The notes: generated by a model from the letters alone, not told the origin. 8,581 bases of DNA from Acidobacteriota bacterium (GCA_003223775.1 QHWK01000230.1:1-8581), one strand, 5' to 3'; shown: positions 1-6,018, numbered from the stretch's first letter. Translations and numbers: made by a program.

Positions 1-1
1 G

Positions 2-1591
2 CTCATTGCGTGCGCGAACGTCGCCACGCTGCTCCTCGCGCGCGCCGCCGGACGGCAGCGGGAGCTCTCCATGCGCAGAGCCGTCGGCGCGACGCGCGGC
101 CGTCTCGTGCAGCAGATGCTGACCGAGAGCGTTGTGATCGCGCTGGCGGGCGGCGCCGCCGGCCTGCTGCTCGCCGCGTGGTCTCTCGCCGCATTTCGCG
201 CGATCGCGCCGTCGCAATTCGCCGGCCTTCCGGGCCTCGCCGGCATCGGGCTCGATGGACGGGCGTTCGCCGCCGCCGTTGCGCTGTCGATGATCACGGG
301 GTTGACGTTCGGCGTCGTTCCGGCACTGGCCGCGACCGACCAACGGCTCGGGGCGTCGCTCACCGAGGAGGCACGCGGCGGAACGGGCAGCGCCCGGGCG
401 AGGCGTCTGCGATCCATGCTGATCGTCGCCGAGCTCGCGCTCTCGCTCGTGCTGCTGGCAGGCGCAGCGCTGCTCATCGTCAGCTTCCGCAATCTGATGA
501 GCGTGTCGCCCGGCTTTCAGCCCATGCGGATCGTGACGGCGGAGGTGAGGCTGCCCTCATCGCGCTACGCGGACCACACGCGCACGGTCGCCTTCTTCGA
601 CGCGCTCTTCGAGCGCCTTCGGGCGGCGCCGGGCGTCGAGCGCGTCGACGCCACGACGTCGCTGCCGTTCGCCGGCGCCGACTCGCGCCTCAACTTCCAA
701 ATCGAGCGCCGCACCGTCGATTCGCCGGTGCCGGTACGCGTACATCCGCGGCTCGTCTCGTCCGGCTATTTTTCGACGATGGGCATTCCGATCGTGCGCG
801 GACGCGGCTTCACCGATCGCGATGAGGCGGCCTCGACGGAAGTGGTCGTGATCAACCAGGCCGCGGTGCGACGGTACTGGCCCGGCGAGGATCCGATCGG
901 TCAGCGCATCAGCATCGGCGCGCCGGGACGCTGGCGTGAGATCGTCGGCATCGTCGGCGACACGCGCCACGAAGGGCTGGACGCCGACGCCGATCCGGCG
1001 GCATACGTTCCGCAGCATCAGCGGTTCACCGACCTCGGCGCCGGGTTCGAGCGCGCGATGACGCTCGTCGTTCGAACCGACGCCGACGCGGCGGCGATGA
1101 CGGCCGCGATCCGCGGCGCCGTCGCGAATCTCGACGCGCAGCTGCCGATTGGGATGGTGCGCGCGATGACCGATCTCATCGACGAATCGGTGGCGCCGCG
1201 CCGGCTGAATTTCCTGCTCGTGTCGTCGCTCGCGGCCGTGGCGCTCGTGTTGACCGCGGCAGGTCTCTACGGCGTGATGGCGTATGTGGTGGCGCAGCGC
1301 ACACGCGAGATCGGCGTGCGGATGGCGCTTGGCGCGACACACGCTCAGGTGCTGGCGCTCATGTTCCGCCAGGCCGGCGCGCTGACGGCGATCGGAATCG
1401 GGCTCGGCGTCGGCGGCGCGCTCGTGCTCACGCGGTCGATGACGTCGCTGCTGTTCGGCGTCACGGCCGGCGATCCGCTCGTGTTCGCCGCGGTCTCGGC
1501 GCTCCTGGCGCTCGTCGCGGCGGCGGCCGTCGCCGTCCCCTCGTCGCGCGCGGCACGCATCGACCCGCTCGCGGCTCTGCGAGAGCCGTGA
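2..1591 (+). CDS. ADOP/MacB-type ABC transporter permease, 5'-truncated by the window
   Basis: Inner-membrane permease with FtsX/MacB-like halves; the 5' end lies outside the window and the reading frame is open from base 2, giving 529 visible residues. The first residues (LIACANVATLLLARAAGRQR) are the classic end of a first FtsX domain's TM segment and cytoplasmic loop. Hydrophobic segments follow at about bases 128-199 and 260-340. A second half starts near 410 with a membrane helix, continues with a periplasmic core domain (about 520-1190), and ends with three helices (about 1205-1290, 1370-1435, 1477-1545). The loop motif QRTREIGVRMALGAT and the terminus SSRAARIDPLAALREP are family hallmarks. 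The duplicated arrangement fits the acidobacterial orphan permeases, which often lack an adjacent ATPase; none is visible here. An internal ATG at 71 should not be taken as the start because homology continues upstream. The substrate is unknown; related proteins act in export or mechanotransmission. Confidence 0.93.
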   Translation, partial: LIACANVATLLLARAAGRQRELSMRRAVGATRGRLVQQMLTESVVIALAGGAAGLLLAAWSLAAFRAIAPSQFAGLPGLAGIGLDGRAFAAAVALSMITGLTFGVVPALAATDQRLGASLTEEARGGTGSARARRLRSMLIVAELALSLVLLAGAALLIVSFRNLMSVSPGFQPMRIVTAEVRLPSSRYADHTRTVAFFDALFERLRAAPGVERVDATTSLPFAGADSRLNFQIERRTVDSPVPVRVHPRLVSSGYFSTMGIPIVRGRGFTDRDEAASTEVVVINQAAVRRYWPGEDPIGQRISIGAPGRWREIVGIVGDTRHEGLDADADPAAYVPQHQRFTDLGAGFERAMTLVVRTDADAAAMTAAIRGAVANLDAQLPIGMVRAMTDLIDESVAPRRLNFLLVSSLAAVALVLTAAGLYGVMAYVVAQRTREIGVRMALGATHAQVLALMFRQAGALTAIGIGLGVGGALVLTRSMTSLLFGVTAGDPLVFAAVSALLALVAAAAVAVPSSRAARIDPLAALREP

Positions 1592-1605
1592 GCGCAGAAC
1601 CCTGT

Positions 1606-1618
1606 TAGTCTTGGCCGC
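1606..1618 (+). promoter_or_regulatory. possible -10 element for a leaderless transporter message
   Basis: TAGTCT at 1606-1611 matches the TAnnnT core of a -10 box and is followed by exactly 7 nt before the GTG at 1619, so a transcript would begin at or next to the start codon. No Shine-Dalgarno sequence is visible in the 27-nt gap and no good -35 is seen (GC-rich GAGCCG at the expected place). The spacing matches the better-supported promoter before 2891. This is weak evidence on its own; the gene could instead be read through from the permease gene. Confidence 0.3.
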
Positions 1619-2857
1619 GTGTCGCTGACGGCGCGCGTCCTGGTCGGTCTCGTCGCCGGGTTCCTCGTCGGCCTGGCGATCGCATCGGGCCGCGTGCCGG
1701 GCGGCGGCGCCGTCGTCGCCGTGTTCGCGCCGGTCGGCACGATCTTCATCAACCTCATTCGGATGACGGTGCTGCCGCTGGTGGCGTCGATGCTCGTCGC
1801 GAGCGTCGGATCGCTCGCCGCTTCGGGCGCGCTCGCGCGCATCGGCGCGCGCGCTGCGCTGTTCGCCGTCGCGCTGGTTGCCGCCGTCGCCGCGATCACC
1901 GTCGCCATCGCGGCGCCCGCGCTGGCGGCGATCCCGATCGATCGCGCGGCGGCGATGGCGCTGCGCCCGGCGCTTCCGGCCGCCGACGCGTCCGCCTCCG
2001 CCGCGCCGACGATCGCGCAGTGGTTCGTCGATCTCGTGCCGCCGAACGTCGTGAAGGCGGCGGCGGACGGCGCGATGCTGCCCGTGATTCTCTTCTCGGT
2101 GCTCTTCGGCTTCGCGCTGGCGCGGGCGGCGCCGGAGCGGCGCGAGGCGGCGCTGCGCGCCGTGCAGGGCGTCGCCGACGCGATGCAGCGGCTCGTCGCC
2201 TGGATTCTCGAGCTCGCGCCGATCGGCGTGTTCGCGCTCGCGGTGCCGCTCGCCTCGCGGCTCGGGCTCGCCGCGGCGGGCGCCGTTGTCGCCTACGTCA
2301 TCGTCGTCGTCGCGCTGACGATTGCCGTCGGCGCCGCGATCCTCTATCCGCTCGGCGTCGTCGTCGGCGGCATGCGGTTGCGCGAGTTCATCGCGTACTG
2401 TGCGCCCTCGCAGGCCGTGGCCTTCGCGTCGCGGTCGTCGCTTGCGGCGCTCCCGGCGATGGTGGAGAGCAGCGAGCGCGCGCACCTGCCCGAGATCGTC
2501 TCCAGCTTCATCCTGCCGCTCGCGGCGTCGGTCTTCCGCGTCGGTGGAGCGGTGGCGATTCCGGTGGGCGCGCTGTTTCTCGCGCGGCTCTACGCCGTGC
2601 CGGTCGCGCTTCCGCAGATGGCGTCGATCGTCGTCACGTCGGCGCTGGCGTCGTTCACCGTTCCCGGCATTCCCGGCGGCAGCATCATCGCCATGGTGCC
2701 GGTGCTGGCGGCCGTCAACCTGCCGATCGACGGGATCGGAATCCTGCTCGCCGTTGACGCGATCCCCGACATGTTCCGCACGACGGAGAACGTGACCGGG
2801 AGCATGACGCTGGCGGCGGTGCTCGCGCGCGGCCATCTACGAAAACATTCGTATTGA
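1619..2857 (+). CDS. dicarboxylate/amino acid:cation symporter (SDF/DAACS family), divergent
   Basis: A 412-residue polytopic inner-membrane secondary transporter of the glutamate/dicarboxylate symporter fold. Family landmarks in order: N-terminal helix; the NLIRMTVLPLVASMLVAS segment (residues 45-62); the HP1 serine loop SRSSLAALP (271-279); the HP2 tip VPGIPGG (348-354); and the TM8 signature DAIPDMFRTTENVTGS (380-395), which keeps the D, RT and N residues of the substrate/cation site. Two family positions are changed: the TM7 NMDGT cation motif reads FRVGG (306-310), and the aspartate normally ending TM8's NVTGD is Ser395. Coupling to Na+ may therefore be altered, and the substrate cannot be named. 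GTG at 1619 is the only start codon between the upstream in-frame stop (1589-1591) and Met50, and it gives a normal family length. The gene lies 27 nt after the permease gene. Its last seven codons overlap an operator of the next operon, and its TGA lies inside that operon's -35 box. Confidence 0.92.
   Translation: MSLTARVLVGLVAGFLVGLAIASGRVPGGGAVVAVFAPVGTIFINLIRMTVLPLVASMLVASVGSLAASGALARIGARAALFAVALVAAVAAITVAIAAPALAAIPIDRAAAMALRPALPAADASASAAPTIAQWFVDLVPPNVVKAAADGAMLPVILFSVLFGFALARAAPERREAALRAVQGVADAMQRLVAWILELAPIGVFALAVPLASRLGLAAAGAVVAYVIVVVALTIAVGAAILYPLGVVVGGMRLREFIAYCAPSQAVAFASRSSLAALPAMVESSERAHLPEIVSSFILPLAASVFRVGGAVAIPVGALFLARLYAVPVALPQMASIVVTSALASFTVPGIPGGSIIAMVPVLAAVNLPIDGIGILLAVDAIPDMFRTTENVTGSMTLAAVLARGHLRKHSY
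2835..2856 (+). promoter_or_regulatory. putative BlaI-type operator 1 (imperfect)
   Basis: ATCTACGA (2835-2842), six bases, then TCGTATTG (2849-2856). The inner TACGA/TCGTA halves are perfect inverted repeats; the outer three bases of the right half diverge. The left half and spacing are identical to operator 2, whose start lies 24 bp further on. It sits in the 3' end of the transporter gene, just upstream of and touching the -35 box. The TAC/GTA half-site style is that known for BlaI/MecI repressors; binding itself is inferred. Confidence 0.75.
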
Positions 2858-2883
2858 CATCTACGAAGGCTGTCGTAGATAAT
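2854..2883 (+). promoter_or_regulatory. sigma70-type promoter of the repressor-protease operon
   Basis: A perfect -35 hexamer TTGACA (2854-2859) is separated by 18 bp from GATAAT (2878-2883), which matches five of six bases of the -10 consensus. Seven bases lie between the -10 and the ATG at 2891, so transcription should begin at or immediately before the start codon. Operator 2 fills the spacer and overlaps both hexamers, and operator 1 abuts the -35, so repressor binding would exclude RNA polymerase. The upstream gene's TGA (2855-2857) lies within the -35. Confidence 0.8.
2859..2880 (+). promoter_or_regulatory. putative BlaI-type operator 2 (perfect palindrome)
   Basis: ATCTACGA (2859-2866), six bases AGGCTG, then TCGTAGAT (2873-2880): perfect 8-bp inverted half-sites. 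It occupies the promoter spacer, sharing its first base with the -35 box and its last three with the -10 box. Placement directly before a BlaI-family gene strongly suggests autorepression. Confidence 0.85.
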
Positions 2884-2890
2884 CGGCGGC

Positions 2891-3271
2891 ATGAAGGGCC
2901 TGCGCCGCAAGCCGACCGACGCCGAGCTGGGGATCCTCCGCGTGCTATGGGCTCGCGGGCCGAGCACCGTGCGTGAAGTCGCCGTCGACCTCGGGCGCGA
3001 CACCGGCTACACGACCGTCCTCAAGCTGCTGCAGATCATGACGGAGAAGCGGCTCGTGCGCCGCGACGAGTCGTCGCGCACGCACGTGTATGAGGCGGCG
3101 TTCACCCAGGATCAGACCGAGCGCCAGCTCGTCACCGACCTTCTGGATCGCCTCTTCGACGGATCGGCGGCGAAGCTCGTGCTGCAGGCGCTCGCTTCGA
3201 ACAGGACGACACCCGAGGAGCTCGACGAGATCCGCAAGCTGATTGCGGCGAAGACGGGAGGCGCAGGATGA
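2891..3271 (+). CDS. BlaI/MecI/CopY family transcriptional repressor
   Basis: A 126-residue cytoplasmic winged-helix repressor of normal family length. The N-terminal DNA-binding domain (about residues 8-70) shows the family pattern: TDAELGILRVLW (9-20), TVREVA (26-31), the recognition helix around YTTVLKLLQIMTEK (40-53), and the wing RRDESSRTHVYEA (57-69). Residues from about 72 onward form the dimerisation helix region, which is where the paired protease usually cuts or triggers cutting. ATG at 2891 gives the complete domain; no earlier in-frame start is plausible, and no Shine-Dalgarno precedes it, in keeping with a leaderless message. It overlaps the M56 gene by ATGA (3268-3271), so the two are translationally coupled. 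Two inverted repeats over the promoter indicate autorepression. Beta-lactam involvement is not implied: no beta-lactamase gene is present, and the sensor lacks a penicillin-binding domain. Confidence 0.95.
   Translation: MKGLRRKPTDAELGILRVLWARGPSTVREVAVDLGRDTGYTTVLKLLQIMTEKRLVRRDESSRTHVYEAAFTQDQTERQLVTDLLDRLFDGSAAKLVLQALASNRTTPEELDEIRKLIAAKTGGAG
3257..3261 (+). promoter_or_regulatory. ribosome binding site of the M56 gene
   Basis: GGAGG inside the 3' end of the repressor gene, 6 nt before the ATG at 3268. It supports that start and the 4-nt gene overlap. Confidence 0.8.
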
Positions 3272-5769
3272 CGCCGCTGCTCGAGACCACCGGCTGGGCG
3301 TTGATTCATTTCGTCTGGCAGGGCGCGGCCATCGCCGCCGCCGCGGCGACGATCCTGCGCATGCTGCGGCGCCGCTCCGCCGGCGCGCGCTACGCCGTCG
3401 CCTGCGCCGGGCTCGCGCTGATGCTCGCGGCGCCCGCGCTGACTATTCGCCTGCTGCTCGACGCGCCTCGCGCCGATCTCCGCGCGGCCAACGGCGCGTT
3501 CGACGCGGCGGCCCCGCATGTGCGTGGAGACGCCGTCGCCGATTCGATCGCGAAGTCGGCGGTCGCCGCCGGCGCGGCCGCGCCGCTCGCGCCGTGGATC
3601 GATCTGCAGTCGGCCGGTGCGCAGCTCGAACGGCTGCTGCCCGCGATCGCGATCGCGTGGCTGCTCGGCGTCGTCCTCCTGCTGGCCCGTATGGCCGGCG
3701 GATGGTGGCACGTGCGGCGGCTGCACCGGACGGCGCTCGCGAGCTCATCCTCCCGCTGGCAGTTGGCGTGCCGCCGCCTCGCGTATCGGCTGCGCCTTCC
3801 GGCCGCCGCGCACGTCGTCGAAACGACGCTCGTCGACGTGCCGACCGTGGTCGGATGGCTGCGGCCCGCGATTCTGCTGCCGGTCGCGGCGCTCGCGTCG
3901 CTGTCGCCGGCGCAGGTCGAAGCGATTCTCGCGCACGAGCTGGCGCACATTCGCCGGCACGACTACGCCGTCAACGTGTTGCAGACGATCGTCGAGACGC
4001 TGCTCTTCTACCATCCTGTGGTGTGGTGGCTCTCGAACCGCATTCGCGAGGAGCGCGAGCACTGCTGCGACGACGTCGCCGTCGCGCTATGCGGCGATCC
4101 AGTCGGCTACGCCGAAGCGCTCGCCGAGCTCGAATCGCATCGCATGCTCACGGCGACGATGGCGATGGCGGCGACCGGCGGATCGCTGCTCGATCGCGTG
4201 CGCCGCATCCTGCGGATGCCGATGAGCGACGAGCCGCGGTCGGCGAGCTGGGCGGCGACGCTGGCGCTGACCGCGCTGTTCACGGCCGCGGCCGGCAGCG
4301 TCGAGCACATGCCGCGGATCATCGCGCGCGGGCACGCCAACGCGGCATCGTCGGCGGTTGTCCTGCGCGCGGATCGGCACGGCGCGCCGGGTGCGGCGAA
4401 GCCGATTGGCGGCGTGGCGGCGGCCGTCGCCGGCGGCGTCGCGCGAGTGGACGTGCAGCTCGGCGATGCGCAGTACCTGATGCCGCCGCCACCTCCACCG
4501 CCGCCGCCACCTCCACCGCCGCCGCCACCTCCACCGCCGCCGCCACCTCCACCTCCACCGCCGCCGCCACCGCCGCCGCCGCCGCCACCTCCGCCGCCGC
4601 CACCTCCGCCGCCGCCGTGGTACGCGCCGCAGACACCGCCGGTGCCTCCGACACCGCCGACGCCGCCGGTGCCTCCAGTACCACCGACGCCGCCGGCACC
4701 GCCTGCGCCTCCGGCGCCGCCGGCCGATTTCTCGATGTCGTCGAACGGCCAGTGGCGGATGCAGTGGAGCGACAACGGCATGCGCGTGGACGTCACGCTG
4801 CACGGCACGATCGCCTTCACCGACGATCTCACCGACGTGCAGTCGCTCTCCGACGGCGGATCGATCACGATTCGTGACTGGACGGCCATCGTCCCCCACA
4901 CGGTCGAAGTGAAATCGTCAGGCGGCACGATCACCCGCGAGTACTTCGTCGGCGGCGTCAGTCGCGGATGGAGCGACGAAGGCCGTCGGTTCCTCGCGGC
5001 CATGTTGCCGCACCTCGTTCGCCGATCGGGGCTTGGCGCCGAGTCTCGCGTCAAATCGATCTACGCGAAGAAGGGGAGCGCGGGCGTGCTCCAGGAGATC
5101 GATCTGCTCGAGAGCGATTACGCGCGGCGGCTGTATCTGGTCGGCCTCGTCGACGCCGCGCATCCGGACGCCGCCGGCGCGGCGCCGATCCTGCAGCGCG
5201 TGGGCGAGCGCATGACGTCGGATTACGATCGCCGCAGCGTGCTCGCGCACGTCGCGTCGCACGTGGCGCTCGACAAGCGCTCGGCGCTCGCCTACGTGCA
5301 GGCGATGGCGACGATGAAGTCCGACTACGACCAGCGTGAGGCGCTCAACGCGCTGACGAAGAGCGGCGCTGGTCTCGACGGCGATGCGGCGTTCCAGGCC
5401 GTCGCGCACATGACGTCGAGCTACGACAAGCGCATCGTCCTCGCGCAGATCATCGACCGCGGCGGGATCTCGGCCGACACGAAGAAGGGCGTCCTCGCCT
5501 CTGCCGCGAAGATGCAGTCGGATTACGACCGCCGCCTGGTGCTGACCGCCTTCATCGAGAAGTTCGGCCTCGAGGCGGCGACGCGCGAGGCGTTCTTCGC
5601 GGCCGTCGACGCCATGCGCTCCGACTACGATCGCGCGGAGACGCTGCTCGCGGCGGTCCGGCGGATGCCGATCGACGCCGGCAGCCGGGCGGCCTACGTC
5701 GCCTCGGCCGAGCGGCTGCGATCGCAGTACGACCAGAACCGCGTCCTCGCCGCCATTGCGAAGAAATGA
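3268..5769 (+). CDS. M56 (BlaR1-type) membrane metalloprotease sensor with polyproline stalk and SDYD repeats
   Basis: An 833-residue integral membrane zinc protease expected to sense an extracytoplasmic signal and inactivate the co-encoded repressor. Membrane helices lie at about residues 10-30, 41-61, 121-142 and 327-343. The protease domain between helices 3 and 4 carries HELAH (223-227; zinc ligands H223 and H227, catalytic E224) and EREHCCDD (262-269), which supplies the third ligand. The region after helix 4, expected outside the inner membrane, is unusual: 45 uninterrupted prolines (406-450), ten XPP triplets (456-485), an unassigned module with FTDDLTDVQSLSDGG (517-531) and a likely beta-rich fold (about 487-590), then seven repeats of about 34 residues with tyrosines at 618, 653, 687, 719, 753, 787 and 821. 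No penicillin-binding SxxK/SxN/KTG set is seen. The start is fixed by GGAGG and the ATGA overlap with the repressor. The ligand is unknown. The protease call is firm; the role of the outer region is inference. Confidence 0.93.
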   Translation: MTPLLETTGWALIHFVWQGAAIAAAAATILRMLRRRSAGARYAVACAGLALMLAAPALTIRLLLDAPRADLRAANGAFDAAAPHVRGDAVADSIAKSAVAAGAAAPLAPWIDLQSAGAQLERLLPAIAIAWLLGVVLLLARMAGGWWHVRRLHRTALASSSSRWQLACRRLAYRLRLPAAAHVVETTLVDVPTVVGWLRPAILLPVAALASLSPAQVEAILAHELAHIRRHDYAVNVLQTIVETLLFYHPVVWWLSNRIREEREHCCDDVAVALCGDPVGYAEALAELESHRMLTATMAMAATGGSLLDRVRRILRMPMSDEPRSASWAATLALTALFTAAAGSVEHMPRIIARGHANAASSAVVLRADRHGAPGAAKPIGGVAAAVAGGVARVDVQLGDAQYLMPPPPPPPPPPPPPPPPPPPPPPPPPPPPPPPPPPPPPPPPPPPPPWYAPQTPPVPPTPPTPPVPPVPPTPPAPPAPPAPPADFSMSSNGQWRMQWSDNGMRVDVTLHGTIAFTDDLTDVQSLSDGGSITIRDWTAIVPHTVEVKSSGGTITREYFVGGVSRGWSDEGRRFLAAMLPHLVRRSGLGAESRVKSIYAKKGSAGVLQEIDLLESDYARRLYLVGLVDAAHPDAAGAAPILQRVGERMTSDYDRRSVLAHVASHVALDKRSALAYVQAMATMKSDYDQREALNALTKSGAGLDGDAAFQAVAHMTSSYDKRIVLAQIIDRGGISADTKKGVLASAAKMQSDYDRRLVLTAFIEKFGLEAATREAFFAAVDAMRSDYDRAETLLAAVRRMPIDAGSRAAYVASAERLRSQYDQNRVLAAIAKK
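4483..4722 (+). repeat. proline-codon repeat tract (45 Pro, then ten XPP triplets)
   Basis: Bases 4483-4617 encode 45 prolines in a row. They open with three perfect 18-bp copies (CCGCCGCCACCTCCACCG; 4483-4500, 4501-4518, 4519-4536) and 15 bp of a fourth, then shorter CCG/CCA/CCT mixes. Codon use in the tract is 26 CCG, 12 CCA, 7 CCT and no CCC, although CCC is used elsewhere in the same gene (for example Pro56). Bases 4633-4722 encode ten XPP triplets with X = T, V or A. The unit length is a multiple of three, so gain or loss of copies would keep the frame. Confidence 0.95.
5110..5766 (+). repeat. seven 34-residue SDYDxR protein repeats in the sensor
   Basis: Residues 615-833 of the M56 protein hold seven copies of a pattern S-(D/S/Q)-Y-D-(R/Q/K)-R-x-x-L: SDYARR, SDYDRR, SDYDQR, SSYDKR, SDYDRR, SDYDRA, SQYDQN. 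Tyrosine spacings are 35, 34, 32, 34, 34 and 34. Each unit also holds an alanine-rich stretch likely to form a pair of helices, so the array may be an alpha-solenoid. The outer copies (first and last) deviate most, as is common in solenoid caps. Confidence 0.85.
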
Positions 5770-5877
5770 CCCGTCATGGCTGAGGGCTGATGGCTGAGGG
5801 CTGATGGCAGCATAGCCTTCACGCAATCAGCCCATCTGCCATTGCCATCAGCCATCAGCCCTCAGCCATGACGGGTC
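5768..5877 (+). repeat. long hairpin built from 7-bp repeats
   Basis: A perfect 30-bp inverted repeat (5768-5797 with 5848-5877) extends inward, after a small mismatch and bulge, through ATGGCAG (5804-5810) pairing with CTGCCAT (5836-5842), leaving a loop of about 25 nt. The left arm is five heptamers of the TGA(T/G)GGC type (5774-5808; the first reads TCATGGC); the right arm is four of the GCC(A/C)TCA type (5844-5871; the last ends TGA). The element begins at the second base of the M56 stop codon. A short T run (CTTT) follows, so it may end transcription of the operon, but the stem is much longer than an ordinary terminator and looks like a dispersed intergenic or mobile repeat. Confidence 0.85.
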
Positions 5878-6010
5878 TTTAAGCATCCAAATTGCTCCTC
5901 ATCGCGCGTCGAATACGCATGCGCTTGCAACCCGCAGGCAAATGCGTGGAAAACGGCGCGTGCGATCGGCTGAGCCACCGGCGCGGACCGAACCGGCCGC
6001 ATGCACTCGC
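5878..6010 (+). other. upstream leader region of the secreted propeller gene, with a small hairpin
   Basis: No gene is supported here. A modest hairpin can be drawn: CGCAT (5916-5920) with ATGCG (5942-5946) and TTGC (5925-5928) with GCAA (5938-5941), closing a 9-nt loop and bulging GCGC. No convincing -35/-10 pair is seen (TTGCTC at 5892-5897 has no good partner). Because the long hairpin upstream may stop transcription, a promoter for the next gene is expected in this stretch but cannot be placed. Confidence 0.4.
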
Positions 6011-6018
6011 GGGAGGAG
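6011..6018 (+). promoter_or_regulatory. ribosome binding site deciding the start of the secreted protein
   Basis: GGGAGGAG, with GGAGG (6012-6016) 6 nt before the ATG at 6023. It favours 6023 over the upstream in-frame ATG at 5942, which would add an arginine-rich 27-residue extension ahead of the signal peptide. Confidence 0.85.

Noticed and set aside
71..73. ATG at 71 as the true start of the permease
   Set aside because: The frame is open to base 2 and encodes a conserved permease segment immediately upstream, so the gene begins outside the window.
557..2836. 759-codon open frame on the minus strand
   Set aside because: Composition is dominated by Arg, His, Asp and Gly with no domain or hydrophobic core; it mirrors the well-supported permease and transporter genes and is a GC-skew shadow.
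4483..4617. CRISPR array or minisatellite independent of coding
   Set aside because: Units are contiguous without spacers and stay in the M56 reading frame as proline codons, so this is a coding repeat.
3243..4877. 544-codon open frame on the plus strand, overlapping the M56 gene in another frame
   Set aside because: Arg/Ala-rich until it reads the proline tract as AATSTA-type repeats; the M56 frame has HELAH, membrane helices and gene overlap.
4107..5054. Minus-strand frame with a long poly-glycine run, resembling a glycine-rich protein
   Set aside because: It is the reverse complement of the proline codons; flanking sequence has no coding character and there is no start signal.
3268..5769. 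Beta-lactam sensor (BlaR1/MecR1) in the strict sense
   Set aside because: The outer region has no penicillin-binding motifs and no beta-lactamase gene is present, so only the M56 protease and pairing with a BlaI-type repressor are supported.
5916..6000. c-di-GMP (GEMM) riboswitch before the secreted protein gene
   Set aside because: A CAGGCAAA-like stretch is present, but the second conserved strand (GGACGCAAAGCC type) and the paired stem between them are missing.
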